Shown here in pieces: positions 46,512 through 58,265 of a DNA stretch of 64,000 bases. The stretch lies in the NCBI GenBank assembly GCA_032164295.1, contig JAJHTX010000001.1, forward strand, positions 496,001 to 560,000, written 5' to 3'. Within the stretch, counting starts at the first letter, position 1, and every line of letters begins with the position of its first letter. The translations under genes were made by a program, and so were the position numbers. Under the pieces are notes generated by a model, which did not search any database, was not told the origin of the DNA, and saw only the letters and a program-made list of their open reading frames with translations. The DNA comes from Inonotus obliquus (Eukaryota > Basidiomycota > Agaricomycetes > Hymenochaetales > Hymenochaetaceae).

Positions 46512-48752
46512 TCACCAAGGTCCGTCTACATGCATTACAGGTACGGCCGTTCCTGCAGACGGCGCCTGGACGTGAATTGGAACTCGATGGTCCTCTTCGA
46601 TCCCTTGCATCGCTTCGGATGCTTCATAACTAGGATTAGCATCAGAGCTAGGGCGGAACCCGTTTGGCTCCAGGTCAGCTTTCGGAGTTGGAGATCTTCC
46701 GCGAAGACGGTTGAGTGTTTGGAGACGACGAGCTATTTTTTCAATGAATTTTGTTTCATTATGTGAGTAATTTTGGAAGGGGGAGGATATGGGAGATAAG
46801 AAACATACTGAGGTCTAGTCGGACGTGTTCGTCGCCTATTTCGTCCGAGTCGTAAAGCGGGTCTTGTGTGCTAATGCGATGCCAAGCTTCTACAAAACCA
46901 TGAAGTATTGATTTGAGCACCAAGAATTCTCGCTGATACAACGGTAAAGAAGAGAAGCGAAGGTTTGCTTACGTTGGAACATTGTCCGCTCAGGCGAGTG
47001 GACGAACTCATAAGGCTCTGTGCGCATACTGCGTCTAGCTTTCCGACCACGGCTCATATTTTCTGCTGGAGGAGGGGCGGGATGATCTTGATGACGGCTG
47101 TGACTGTTGTATGATGCTGGAGGACCAAGAGGAAGAACCCCGTCAGGTTGGAGCTGTAGAGAGGGCTTACGCGAAAGCCCTTGTGTGTTCTCAGTTGTGT
47201 CATAACGGAATTTTGTGTATCCTTCTGTCGTATGGAATGTAGATAGTCAATACGCCGCAAGACACTATCCCATGCTGTAAGGAAGCAAGAGAGGAAATAT
47301 GGAATTACCTTTAACCGATTGATCTTGAGCCTTACGGCCCGTCTTGCCTTTCGGCTTGATAGACTTTCCCGAGACCGACACTGGCGGAGCAACGGCAGCG
47401 GCAGACGGAGCAGGTGTCCCACTATTATCCCTTACTCCGTTTGCACCCTCCTCACGAGGGGCAGCATTTGAAGCAGCCTCTTGCTTCTCCTTGTCAGTAA
47501 CGAGCACTCTCCTCTGTTCAGTCATCTTCTCGCCGTACTCCTTTTCTTCTGGCGTGTCAACGTTCTCGTGAGCAAGTGTGCTGGGATCGACGCGGTGCAT
47601 GCGAGGTGCGACGTTTGGATTCGGACGTTTCTTTGATGTAGATTCGGATGAGGAGTCTGGGGAGGGGGAGGGGGAGGGGTCTGCAAAGGGATTCGGGTGT
47701 TCTGTTGATTCGAGGTAGTGGTAAACTAGCCACAGGAATGCGCGCCCCCGTTCCGCAGAGGGGACGGGAACGGGTTGAAAGAGATCAGTGAACTCTAAGC
47801 CCGTATCGTCGTTGAAATGGAGGTTGCCGATTTTCTTAGTAATAACAAAAGGCTGTCAACGATAACAACCGGTAGAACGAGAGTGACTGTAGACGTACTG
47901 TCGAATGTTGTGCGAGAATGAAGAGTAGGTTAGCAATGCTCGTCGTTGGGATCGGACCGTCTTCCTGACCATTGTAGTGAAGGGTTGGCATGGTGGCGAA
48001 TGATAACTACGATATAAATAGACTCACTCTTTGACCCAGGAGCTCAAACGGCGAGTTAGGAACGTATCTTGACTCGCTAGGGAGGATGACAGACTTGAGC
48101 GCGTTCCTAATGCGCGGTGCGTCTGTCAGGTTGCCGTCAAAGCGCTGTAGCGCTGGAATGGGATGGTACGTCCGTAAAGCAGTGCGCGTCTCAGGAAAGA
48201 CTGCAGCGGATTAACAGGGGCGACGGAGGACAGCGAGCGGGCCGCGGGCATTGATATCATGCGGGACCATGGTTACCAGAGAGAGGAGTCGGAGTTAACA
48301 AAGAGGCAAGGAATTCGTCAACGCGAAGCTTCCACAGTTGTATAGTAATTCTCAGACTCACACGCCATTGAGGTGTTCACCCGTCCGACGTTCGCAAGAA
48401 GCGAGAGCATCGCAATGTCCGTCGCGAATACGTCGGACTCTGCGATCTTGTCGCGCACGGAACGTGCCGTCTTTGGAGCATGCAGGATCGCGGACACGTA
48501 TAAATCACGAAAGGGGACCTGTCTCCCTGCCGGGTTGCTAAACGGGTCTGTAAAGACTTGGTGAGCGTCGCTGAAAATGTAGTTGAGGACGTCGTATTGG
48601 AGGTCCTGGCGCGTCAGAGGCTCAGCATCGTTCCGCTTGAGTGCGCCTTTACGAGCCGATGCTAACTTGGCTGGAGCAGTTCTGTGGCGACGTGAGATTC
48701 TGAGAAACAATTGAATGCTGGGAAATCAATGAGCGTACTCTTTTGCAGACAT
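46512..48752 (-). CDS. INO80 chromatin-remodelling complex subunit, Ies1-like
   Basis: Minus-strand exons 48739-48752, 48362-48681, 48028-48200, 47899-47964, 47309-47834, 47207-47274, 47153-46973, 46809-46928 and 46512-46732 give 562 residues. Family blocks in order: LTRQDLQYDVLNYIFSDAHQVFTD, FRDLYVSAILHAPKT, DIAMLSLLANVGRVNTSMAFFPETRTALRTYHPIPALQ, DAPRIRNALKSVILPS, TSIANLLFILAQHS, FTDLFQPVPVPSAERGRAFLWLVYHYLE, and later ENVDTPEEKEYGEKM and EFVHSPERTMFQ. Ies1 is a fungal-specific subunit tied to the N-terminal part of the INO80 ATPase and to nucleosome sliding. The first exon has only 14 nt. The 53-nt intron 47154-47206 (GTTATG donor) is uncertain: the stretch looks like coding text, and the frame otherwise closes only if two bases in an ACACAC run were absent. 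Confidence 0.8.
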
Positions 48753-49844
48753 TAAAACCAAGTAACGTCGAGGAACGTTAAATCGTTGAGAGTGGGGGCG
48801 GGCTAATCGCGCCTTTTGAGTCGAGTTTCAGTTTACGACATCAGATCGGCGTCCGCGATTTGCCTTTGTCCATTTACCACCACCTCGTCTTCTCCTCGAG
48901 ACAACTGTCCTTCTTCGGCAAAAATAGCTATAATTTCTCGACGTGCAATTCACATAGTTTCGCTCATATCAGCAGTTTCTTGGTTTACTCGCCAAGCGAC
49001 ATCAATTGCGCCCACCATCGGAGTCAGCGGTGACAACAAATTCTGCAATGTCTTTCGGCGCTGATATGCGTTTCCCATTTCCCTTTTTCCGAGTCGGATT
49101 GAAGTGTGGTTGTTGGCACACGTTCGGGTACCCCCATACACCAGCTTTGTTGATCAAATAACACTGTAGCCTTGAGTTATTTCTTGCAAATTCACCTCTA
49201 CCTTGCATCTCACGAGACTTGCAATAGCAAGGCCGTTTCACGCAAGTTCGTTCGCCCGTACTGGCCACCGTTTACAGCTATGCTACATAGTATTGGCGGC
49301 CCTGAATGTTCATCCAATCGTTTATGTTACCGTTCGGTCCCGTCCTCGTCCGGCTCAGCCATTCCCACTGGCTATGCAGGAAGCTAGATGCTACCATCAC
49401 CGTGTGGCCCGATTCGGTTATCATTCCCTTTCGAGGAAGGGGCCAGGATCAATCACAACGTGTCGGCTTTGCAGACCTTACTACCATCAGTCATTGCTCA
49501 CGGCAAACTGTCCAACTTTCCCTTTATGTTCGGTGTCTGCCACGCTCTTGGTGCTATCTAAGCGATGAATAGCTCGCTGCAAAACTGCCTCCGCGCCCAT
49601 ATCTATCCTGCTCCCGTCTCGGCTATTGATGATACTCGCGCTCTCTCGTGTCCATCATTTCTGTCAATGTCACGAATAGATGCTCTCTAAATACCTGGCA
49701 GTGGGAAGAGGGGCTGTTCTATGCTGGTTGTGCCTCCCTTATTTACCTCGCGCCTCCGCCCTTGGGTTGCAGGGCAGCCCGAGTCTCTCTTGTCTTCTTT
49801 CTTTGGTCCTTTAGGTTTTCTTTTTCTTTTGGCTCCTTTCTACC
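48753..49844. other. Divergent upstream region, no gene seen
   Basis: About 1.1 kb between the Ies1-like gene and the gene at 49845. ORFs in three frames overlap at 49170-49570 without motifs. The part just before 49845 is T/C-rich, as expected for a promoter. Confidence 0.5.
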
Positions 49845-51491
49845 ATGTCTTCTACTTCTTCCGAGTCGCCGGCCCCGACACCTTCGTTTGTCCTGAAGAA
49901 TGTAACCTTCGACGATGCCGACTCCTCTCTGGAGTTCTCTCAGGGCTGGAACAGGATCGAGTCATCGTCTGCTCACGGAGGTTCGTTCCAAACTTCAAAT
50001 ACTTTCAATGTTACGGCTTCTTTTTCCCTGCCAGGTAAGCCTGTGGTCAGATGCTGATTTACTCACAGTGAGGCTGACACAATCTTTAGAAAGGGCTGTA
50101 GTGCTCTACTACTTCGGATTTAAACAAGCATCGGGAGGTTTTTATGGAGCCTGTCTAGACTGTTCCTCATTAAATGTACTCGAGACAATTGATGCTCACG
50201 ATGACACGCCACCTGATGCGCCTGCCGTAAGTTCCCTTGCATCCACGCACATTTATTGGAGCTTACAGTGCTGTATCAGGTACTTTACAAGAGAAATTTA
50301 GACCCGGACGTCCGTCATTCGCTGATTGTTGTCAACGCCAACGATCCCCGCTTTGGTGATAGTACAATCACCCTCGACTCGTTCGTTGTGACTATTCAGG
50401 ACGAGACGGATGCACGCACAGATAGTGATTCCCCATCTGCATCGCCAACCGTTCAATCTTCTGGGACTGCCTCCCCAGACGCGGGATCAGAACCCTCTGC
50501 AGGCGAACGAAAATTGCGCATGTCGGCGATGATCGCGGGTGTGCTGATTGCTGCGCTGCTTGTATTTAGCACATTGTTGTTTGCGCTAATGTATTTCAGG
50601 AGAAGGAGGAAGAGACGAAATACGGCACCCGGGAAGATGTTTGGAGAAGGCCACTGGGCCACCAGGTTCTTTGGGAATGGGAGTGGGAGTGGGAGTGGAA
50701 GCGGGTCGGGGATAACGGAGAGGGCGTCGGTCTGGCTTGGAAGGAGCAGGGCAAGTTCTGCGGCCGGTCTTAAAGGCGGGGCTGGAGACCGTGGCAGGAC
50801 GGATAAGGGACACGCGGACGAGAAAACCCTTCCTGACAGACAGAAGAGCCGTTCTCTGTCTTCTCCTCCAACTCTGAGTCCGCCACCGGTTTCAGCTTCC
50901 ATGCAACCTCGCAAAGAGAGAAAGTGGGTCGAACCCGCGTATAACTCCTTCAGTTCCCCTCAGATTTCGGGTTCTATCTCAAGAAGCACTGCACGCTCCC
51001 CTTTCACCCCGATATCATCAGACCAGCCATCAGCTTCTCCAGGTCGTCAGGCCTTCACGAATGACCGGCCGCGCCTCGCCCGAGTGCCATCAACAAATCC
51101 TTCTATGAAATCTGCATCGCACGGACCACCGCTGGTGACATTAACAGGACCAGGGCTAGGTCCATCACGGAGACCAAGTGCCAGTGACATCGTCAGCTTG
51201 TACGCCACAGAAACCCACTCACGGATGTATGATCGTGGTCTGGGTGGTACGAGTGCGAGTATCAATCGCAACCCCTACGTGAACGATCCCATGCAATTCA
51301 ACGGGAATGGCTATCCCAACGCATTCCTTCCTTCCGCGCCTGTATCGGGATACACGCAGCAGTTTGGTTCCGTGCCTATGCCGGGTCCGGTATATGGATA
51401 CGGATACTGGTATGGATCCGGAGACCAGGGCCATAACCATGGTGTAACAATGCACAGGAACACTCCGTGGGGTGATTACCATTTCCGATAG
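49845..51491 (+). CDS. Single-pass membrane protein with N-terminal surface domain
   Basis: Exons 49845-50034, 50090-50226 and 50280-51491 give 512 residues. The N-terminal domain (residues 15-145) shows the pattern VTFDDADSSLEFSQGWNRIE, then TSNTFNVTASFSLPG, VLYYFGFK, YKRNLDPDVRHSLIVVNANDP and ITLDSFVVTI. This beta-sandwich pattern recurs in many basidiomycete membrane proteins. A Ser/Thr/Asp-rich stalk and one TM (IAGVLIAALLVFSTLLFALMYF, near 192-213) with a RRRRKRR stop signal follow. The cytosolic part is long, with a (Gly-Ser)n run near 50680-50710 and SPP-rich text. No clear signal peptide is seen, so topology with the domain outside relies on the TM and its basic flank. Role unknown; a cell-surface sensor or adhesion protein is a guess. 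Confidence 0.7.
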
Positions 51492-52189
51492 CCAAAGTGT
51501 ACGAGTGAATTGAATGGCGAGTGAGCTCGGGGCCCTCTACGCTCTTTTCCACCTCTGATTTTGTTTGTTACTTTTGTTCATATTTATGTGAAGAGATTTC
51601 ACTTTCGCTCAGTACAGTAGTCATTGAAACACTCTTTAGTTTCTCCATTCGTTTAATCGATTTTCTCGTGTTTCGGTAATCTTTGTTTGACGTTACCCAG
51701 CCCCTTTGGGCACTACTCTATGATGATCTTGACTTTTACTCGAGTTCTAGCTTATTGGACAGGGTTGTCGAACATTGTACATAGTGTAGTTGTTTGGCTG
51801 AGCTTGTATCTGTTGCGATTACGAAAAGGACGTTTGAGCACACTGTTTGACAAGTCAGGCTGTTACTGCAACATTCATCTTCGCACATTGCACCACAGAC
51901 TTTCACATGCAGGTCGGATATGTGTTTTTAGCAATATTCCGTTCTTTTGCATGGCCTCTAAGTAATTTGATCATGGGATTTGCTCAAAGTGGCTACAACA
52001 CCACGCAATTTTCGCAGGACTTTCAAATGGGTATATTTCCTGCCGGAATTTTCTATTCCTTGATTTGGCAAATTAAGATATACTCGGCTCAAGGACTAGT
52101 ACTGGTACTGGGACTCTGGTAGATACTTTGCTGAAAAAACCAAACGCTGCAATTTGCGGCGTGCCCTCACCACCTAGCAATATTAGCAA
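51492..52189. other. 3' flank and left part of a tandem repeat unit
   Basis: From roughly 51990 the DNA is similar to that upstream of the small gene at 54124, showing that the duplicated unit includes the promoter. No other gene. Confidence 0.5.
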
Positions 52190-52197
52190 TATAAAAA
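52190..52197 (+). promoter_or_regulatory. TATA box of small gene 1
   Basis: TATAAAAA lies 71 nt upstream of ATG 52261. The aligned position in the second copy reads TATGAAAA (54067-54074). Confidence 0.55.
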
Positions 52198-52260
52198 GGC
52201 AGAGAACTCCAAGTGTATCCCCATATCTCAAGTCTCTCATCTGCTCTCCATTGCGACAGC

Positions 52261-52792
52261 ATGTCAGCAGACGAATCCAGGGACGCTCCCCCCTCCCTAG
52301 GATACGATCTACTTTATCAGAATGCACTGTCAGCTGATAGATACTTCAGACTTTCCCTCAATGACAATGCGGGAAACATAATAGTAGAAGGCGTTTCTCC
52401 GATATCTGAGAGGAACTATTCAACGGTACTGGAGAAACGATATAAAGAACGGGTACGTATATATTGTACATGCCTTTCTCCCAAAGAACATACCCTTCAT
52501 CTTACCACCTTTCCACGATACGATGACACAGAGGGAGGCGTTGATATCGAATAAACTAGGACGCGTAGAGACTCTCGATATTCATTATAAGAATATATGT
52601 TCATTCATTGCGCGATACGGTGTCCAGTCTTTGTTATCACCACCAACCTATCGGGAGCGAGTCGCCCACCCGGTCAGCTTGGAACAAGCGTTCGCTCAGA
52701 TGACCCACACCGGCAGTCCTAGTAGGTCAGGACTCGGAGGACGTACAAATACTGATGATAGCCATGGACACAATACTAGTAGGGGCATGTAA
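52261..52792 (+). CDS. Small protein of unknown function, tandem copy 1
   Basis: Exons 52261-52452 and 52532-52792 give 150 residues. The protein is hydrophilic, with no signal peptide or TM. Helical text (LLYQNALSADRYFRLSLNDN, GVSPISERNYSTVLEKRYKERREALISNKL) is followed by FIARYGVQSL and a loose Ser/Gly/Thr-rich end. The second copy at 54124 shares GVSP.HERY, the splice position after KR, EAL, and the block F...YGVQ/NGVE-L-SPP/SPKYR. Codon-level similarity combined with conserved splicing argues that both copies are, or were, protein-coding. I recognise no family. Confidence 0.6.
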
Positions 52793-54066
52793 CTGTACTG
52801 GTCTAATGACGGATCATTCCGGTCTTGTGTTCTAAAGCACAAATATGATTAGTCTCGAGTGAGTACATAACGTGTGTGGCTTTGCAAATTGACGCTGCAT
52901 CTGCTAGTGGCGAACACCCCGGCATACATCCCTTCTGCGGTGACGATGATAGATTTCATGAGCCCATTGCTCGGTACCTTCGGGCTGCATTTGTGGTTTA
53001 TCCCTACCGTACATTGAGCCTACAATTTGACTGAGTTGCGTACTTGGACGTACCATGTATCATCTGGCTGGTCGAGCTCATTTTCTCTACCAGAACTAGG
53101 TATAAGTCTGGTTTCCGGCCTAACCAGCTTGGAGGAGATGTCAATATGCGCTGTATCGGTTTGCTGTAAGAACATCTGTATTAGTCTAGTTTGCTTCTTA
53201 CAATGCGAGTATTATTGTGCAATATAGAACAGAGGGGGATGGGTGTCGGCTGCAGTGAGCAGCCCCGGCTCCCAGAGACCGTCCTACGTTGCGCCTTGAG
53301 GGGATCTGAGGAGCGAGTCCTTAGAAAAGTGGATGGGCAGTTAACATTATTTGTTGAGATGCACGCGGAGGTGGTGGTTCGTGAACAAGAAGTGTTCGGC
53401 TGATTCCGAACACCACCCGTCCACGCTAAACTCAACTTTGGTTCGCAACTTTTTCTCACTCTCGCCTCAGTGTGGCTGCTCGTCCTGATAGCAGCGAGGT
53501 TGTCTAGTAACGTCGTTTTAAGGGCACGCATATCCCTATACACCTTTCGTCCTGTACGTGTCCTTATGGTCTACCGTCTCTTCTTCTAGTCTGGGACGAG
53601 TGGAAGGCCCGGACTTCTACTGAGTTACGCCGGCGAGCTCGCGCGTCGCCTGCGAGGTCAAACTGCTTTGCTCCCATGACCAGAGACTGGGAAAGTGTCA
53701 AGTTTGCTGATCCTAGGCGCTTGCGAGTCATCACCCCTTTACTTTCTGACATCCATTCTGCATTGGAGAGCGTCGGGGCGCAACGTCCTCCCAGTCTCCT
53801 TGTTTCCGGTTGGACGGTGTTGTCATTCTGACTTCAAGAGTCTTTGTTATTTGCGAGCCGGGCTACAAGTAGTGATGCATATGCATATGATGGCACAACA
53901 CACGGTAAATTTCTCACAATTTCCAAATGGGTACTTATGACCAAAATTACTTATTGCTTGATTTGGCGATTTGTGATGAGGGAATCAAGATATTCTCGGC
54001 TCAAGGCCAGTACTTGCAATATTCTTTGCTTTGCGGCGTGCTCTCCGCACCTAGCGAAATTAGCAA
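52793..54066. other. Conserved flank between the two small genes
   Basis: No gene called. Parts of 52840-53000 and 53560-53760 reappear after the second copy (54670-54830, 55140-55390). On the minus strand both places contain an ORF with a shared core (53564-53752 and 55139-55378: GSAN.T..QSLV..AKQFDLA.DA), which might be a fragment of a lost gene. Confidence 0.45.
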
Positions 54067-54074
54067 TATGAAAA
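54067..54074 (+). promoter_or_regulatory. Altered TATA element of small gene 2
   Basis: TATGAAAA stands where copy 1 has TATAAAAA, within otherwise similar DNA (the flanking AAAAGGCAGAGAACTCCAAG is the same in both). Confidence 0.4.
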
Positions 54075-54123
54075 GGCAGAGAACTCCAAGTGTATTCCCA
54101 TCTCTCATTTGCCCCATCGTGAC

Positions 54124-54624
54124 ATGTCATCAGACGATGCTCCCCCACAATATGTTGACGAAAAAACTTATGAAGAAGCACTAACAGCTGTTGAATACTT
54201 CAATAAATCCTTCCGAGACGCGGCAGCAAAAGAAATAAAAGGTGTGTCTCCGATGCATGAGAGGTATACGAAGGAACTGGATGAACAATATCAAAAACGG
54301 GTACGTACATACATACCGTTCTCCCAAAGAGACGAACCCTTCATCTCACCGCCATAGTGGGAGGCGTTAGAGAATGATCTATCGGAATCTCAAAAACTCA
54401 AGGCTCATTATGACACATTGACCAAATTCGTCAGCGACAACGGTGTCGAGCCTTTGACATCATCACCAAAATATCGGGCGCGAGGTGGCCCATCGGCTCC
54501 GAGATTAATCCATAGCTTGGATCAAGAGCCACAGATGCTCGCTAGTATGACCGACGATTCTAGACCAGAAGGACAAATGAATCGGGATCGTAACCGCCGC
54601 CGCCGCCGAGACGGCGCACAGTAG
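54124..54624 (+). CDS. Small protein of unknown function, tandem copy 2
   Basis: Exons 54124-54300 and 54358-54624 give 147 residues. Helical and charged: EKTYEEALTAVEYFNKSFRDA, GVSPMHERYTKELDEQYQKR, then after the intron WEALENDLSESQKLKAHYDTLTKFVSDNGVEPLTSSPKYRARGG. It ends in an Arg-rich tail of about nine Arg in twelve residues. Paralogue of the gene at 52261; the intron sits at the same codon. The second protein keeps the cleaner amphipathic pattern, so it may be the better preserved member even though its TATA element is altered. No family recognised. Confidence 0.6.
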
Positions 54625-55512
54625 ACGGTACTACATAGTACACTGACGGTCTGATTATAAAGCATAAATTTCTCTCAGATTCTCTCGAGCGAGTCCACAA
54701 CGTATGATTTTGCAATCCTGACTTGAATCGGCGCTGCATCTGTCAGTGGTGAACACACCGGTATCCCTTCTGCGGCGACTGATAGACTTCATGAGCTCAT
54801 TACTCAGGGCTGCATTTGTGGCTTTCCACATCTCTCCCTATAATTAAGACTGAGCAGCGAACTTGGACGTACTATGTCTATCATCTAGCCGGTCGAACTG
54901 ATCTGTCACCAGGACTAGGTATTAGTTTGCTAACTCAGTTTATGACTTAACCAGCTTGGAGGAGATTTCAAGCAAAGCACCTCCGAGTCAATGCTAAATT
55001 CAACTTTGGCTTGCAACGTTACTTACTCACTCTCTCAATGTGACTGGTCGTCGTGATTGCAGCGATGTTGTCTATTTAACGTCGTTTCAAGGGTTACAAG
55101 TACCCCTCTACATGTTTCGTCCCTGACCTTATGATCTGTCATCTAGTCTCTTCTTCTGGTGCGGGATGAATGAGAGGCTTGAACTGCTTTCGAGAAAATC
55201 TATTACTGGAATCTGATATATCTTCAAATGATTTTGATGCTGATATTGGCCAGTGAGCAGCTACTGAGTTACGCCAGAGAGCCCACGCATCGTTTGCGAG
55301 GTCGAACTGCTTTGCTTCCAGGACCAGGGACTGGATAAATGTCGAGTTTGCTGATCCCGGGCGCCTGCGAGTCATCACCTCTCCACTTTCTTATATCATT
55401 TCACAAAATACAAGGTATTCATACATCTATTCAATCATACACATCCGTCCATCCACATTCTATTCTACATCATGCACCAAACCCAATTTCAACATCACCA
55501 CTTGACACAGGG
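54625..55512. other. Right flank of the tandem unit
   Basis: Similar to the flank of the first copy up to about 55390, then unrelated DNA with CATCC-rich short repeats near 55430-55500 leading to the 3' end of the aldo/keto reductase gene. Confidence 0.5.
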
Positions 55513-57405
55513 TCAGAACAGTGCCTTGAACGTCATGTCTAATGGTGGACGAGCGACAGCACCCTCTACCTTCGGCTTATTATCCAGAATCTCCTCGATC
55601 TTATCGAGAATCTCCGGGGTAAGCTTCGGAATGACTTCAAGAGCCTTGAGGTTATCGACAACCTGCTCGGGTCGGGAAGCACCAAGGATAACGGTACTCG
55701 TGTTAGGTTGCTTAGCCACCCAAGCGAGTGCAAGATGGTTCAGTTTGCAGCCAAGCTCTGTTAAGAAATATCCGAATCACAAGTTGTATCAGATATAGTA
55801 TATGGAAGAAAGAGGAGAGGAGACAAAAACGAACCCTTTTCGGCGAACTCGGTCAATTGATCGATCTTCGCAAACTTCTTCTTGCCTTCCTCTTGATTGA
55901 ACCCTTGGATCGCGTTCTTGAAAAGGTCCTTATGATTATCAAGCCGTGAGCCTGGTGGGATGTTTCCACCATTATACTAGTACCCGTCACAGATAAATTT
56001 GAGGTTATGAAAGATGGACGTGAAACTAAGACGGACCTTTCCGGTGAGCAATCCACTTGCGAGAGCGGACCAGACGGTTGTTCCGATACCATACTTGGCG
56101 TAGAGCGGGCTGTGGGATAGTCGAGGAACGAAATATGAATGAGAAACTTTTGGTATGTAGATGATGTGATTAAATCAAACTCACGCGAACTCTCCTTCTG
56201 GACGTTCGCGATGGAACATGCTAATTGATAACATTATCAAGCTGCGGTGGAAATCGAACGAAGGAGCAGACGCACTGGTGTTGGCACTGCTCTGCAATTG
56301 GAGGAATTAGATTCAATTTGTCCGCAACGTCTAGAGAGTGTAGTTCAGCTATATGACATTTCGTGCCGATAGGAAGGAGCTTACGATATGCCTCTTCAAT
56401 AGCTCGTGCGGACCATTCGGACGTTGCCCAGTAGAATGCCTGACAGTCAATTCAACAACGAATCAGCACTCGATACGAGAGTTCTCAATGTTATCCTATC
56501 GTCCCACCGAAGTGGAATTGGACGTCAAGGACTCACCCATCCTTTCTCAATGACGAAATTGAACGCCCGTACGACCTCCTCCATTGGAACTTTACACGCA
56601 ATCAATTACGGTAAGTGAACACGAGAAGTCAAAGATCAGATGAGAGCGGGCGAGTCTTCTCAGGATGTAGGGAAATATGAAGTGGAACAGAATAATGTGA
56701 TACGAACCTGTTGGATCGTAGCGGTGGGCGAAGATAATGTCGACGTAGTCTAGTTGGAGGCGTTCCAGTGAAGCTTTGGTGCCTTCGATGATACTGTTCA
56801 TGTCAAATGCGGAAACAATTTGTAAGTCGAGGTTAAGTGAGAAAAGGCAAGTGTACGTACTGCTTCCGAGAAAGACCGCCATAGTTAGGGTCTTTTCCTT
56901 TCCACCAGAAATACAACTTGGTGGAGATTATGAGCTCCGTACGGTTGAATCCGAGTTCTTTGATCACGCGTCCCCTGTGCAAATCAGACTGATAATGAAC
57001 ATTCGGGAAAACGAACAGAGCGTCCTTAATGGTGGAGGATAAGGGATCTTGGTTGTCAAGCAGCGTAGCATACACACATTTCACGCTCAGAGTTCCCACT
57101 TTCGTAACCTTCAGCAGTGTCGAAGTAGTTGATCCCATGCTCAAACGCAGTTTTGATGATTTCCTATGTCGTTGCGTATGTCAAACATGTTACGCTTGAT
57201 ACGAAAAAAACGGGGGAACGTACCTTGACAGGATCACCTTTCACCGTACCACCGAGGGTCAGCCCTAGAATGCATCTCGCTTATGAGTGCTAACCAAAGA
57301 CAAAGAAACGAAACTGTGCATACATCCTCCAAGGGAGAAGACAGGAACACGTAGACCACTAGGTCCAAGACGGCGAAAAGGCATTCCCTTTGGATCGTAC
57401 TCCAT
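55513..57405 (-). CDS. Aldo/keto reductase, Kv-beta-like
   Basis: Minus-strand exons 57324-57405, 57224-57264, 57078-57163, 56861-56974, 56708-56793, 56537-56589, 56385-56439, 56276-56330, 56185-56220, 56037-56109, 55835-55976 and 55513-55757 give 355 residues. The (beta/alpha)8 barrel shows the AKR tetrad: Asp in NYFDTAEGY, its Tyr, Lys in IISTKLYFW and His in IIFAHRYDP. FRRLGPSGLRVPVFSLGGW at the start, YGIGTTVWSALASGLLTGKY, and VILGASRPEQVVDNLKAL (cofactor loop) match the AKR6 group that includes voltage-gated potassium channel beta subunits and fungal relatives. Such fungal members are soluble NADPH-dependent carbonyl reductases; a channel partner is not implied. With twelve exons it is the most intron-rich gene here. 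It shares a 250-bp promoter with the DUF423 gene. Confidence 0.92.
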
Positions 57406-57656
57406 CCTGAAGTTGAAACAGGTGATAAAGAACAAAAGAGGAAGAGGATCGAGACTGAGAGAGAGAAGTTAATTGCAGCATCGTCCGCTTACAGCTGCTT
57501 ACAGATGCAGGTTCACATGATGGTCTGAGCGGATGAGTAACGCTAAATGTAGAATTTCTCATGCACCTAGAACATTACCAAATCTGGTTCCGTCATTTTA
57601 CGAACTACAAGTACTTGATACCTCTCTCCCACTTTGTAGACCTTTAGGCCCTTGAG

Positions 57657-58265
57657 ATGTCGGAAAGAGCTCCTTTACTCGATCGTGCCCACCACTTGGT
57701 GACACCAAAGGTTCTCTGGCGAGTTGGCGCTGCATTTGGTGAGCCCTGGTATGCATTTACTTCTGCGGCGATGGTAACAAGCTTCTGGCGTTTGTTGGCT
57801 ACATAGTTGCTGGTGGTATCATCGCGGGTGCCTTTGGCTCGCACGGGTTGAGAAAGAGACCCGGTATCGATGCAAGTAAGATACATGCATGGGAGACGGC
57901 TGCGCATTATTCAGTACGCTTCTGCAGTTTGAGCTTCAATTCTGCTTCGTCCATGGAACTGACGTATGGTGTGCCATTCAAGGTTTTCAACGGACTCGGG
58001 TTGATGCTCGTCTCAATGCACCCGAGTTTCTCCTCGCACCGTTTCGCAGGTCCAGCAATTGCGTTGGGAGGATTCGTGTTTTCGTCGAGTATCATGCTAC
58101 TTGTCCTTACGAGGGATAGGTTCAAGGCACTTGGGCCGATCACGCCTTTGGGAGGGGCGGCATTGATAGCTGGGTGCGTTTCCGCTTCTTATTAACATCG
58201 AGACAAATGAGGCTGACTTGCCGCCGACGTTGCGACGTTGTAGGTATGTCTCGCTCATATTCTAG
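57657..58265 (+). CDS. DUF423/TMEM256-like membrane protein
   Basis: Exons 57657-57738, 57807-57913, 57983-58173 and 58244-58265 give 133 residues. Four hydrophobic segments: around LWRVGAAFVAGGIIAGAFG, FNGLGLMLVSM, GPAIALGGFVFSSSIMLLVL and PLGGAALIAGYVSLIF. Family marks are GAFGSHGL, WETAAHYSVFNGLGLMLV, HRFAGPAIALGG and the end GPITPLGG...AGYVSL, typical of DUF423 (bacterial YwdK, animal TMEM256). The role is unknown; the human relative is found in mitochondria or exosome preparations. The last exon is only 22 nt. Confidence 0.9.

Noticed and set aside
49203..49568. Plus-strand ORF of 121 codons upstream of the single-pass membrane protein
   Set aside because: Several overlapping frames are equally open and none has motifs or splice links.
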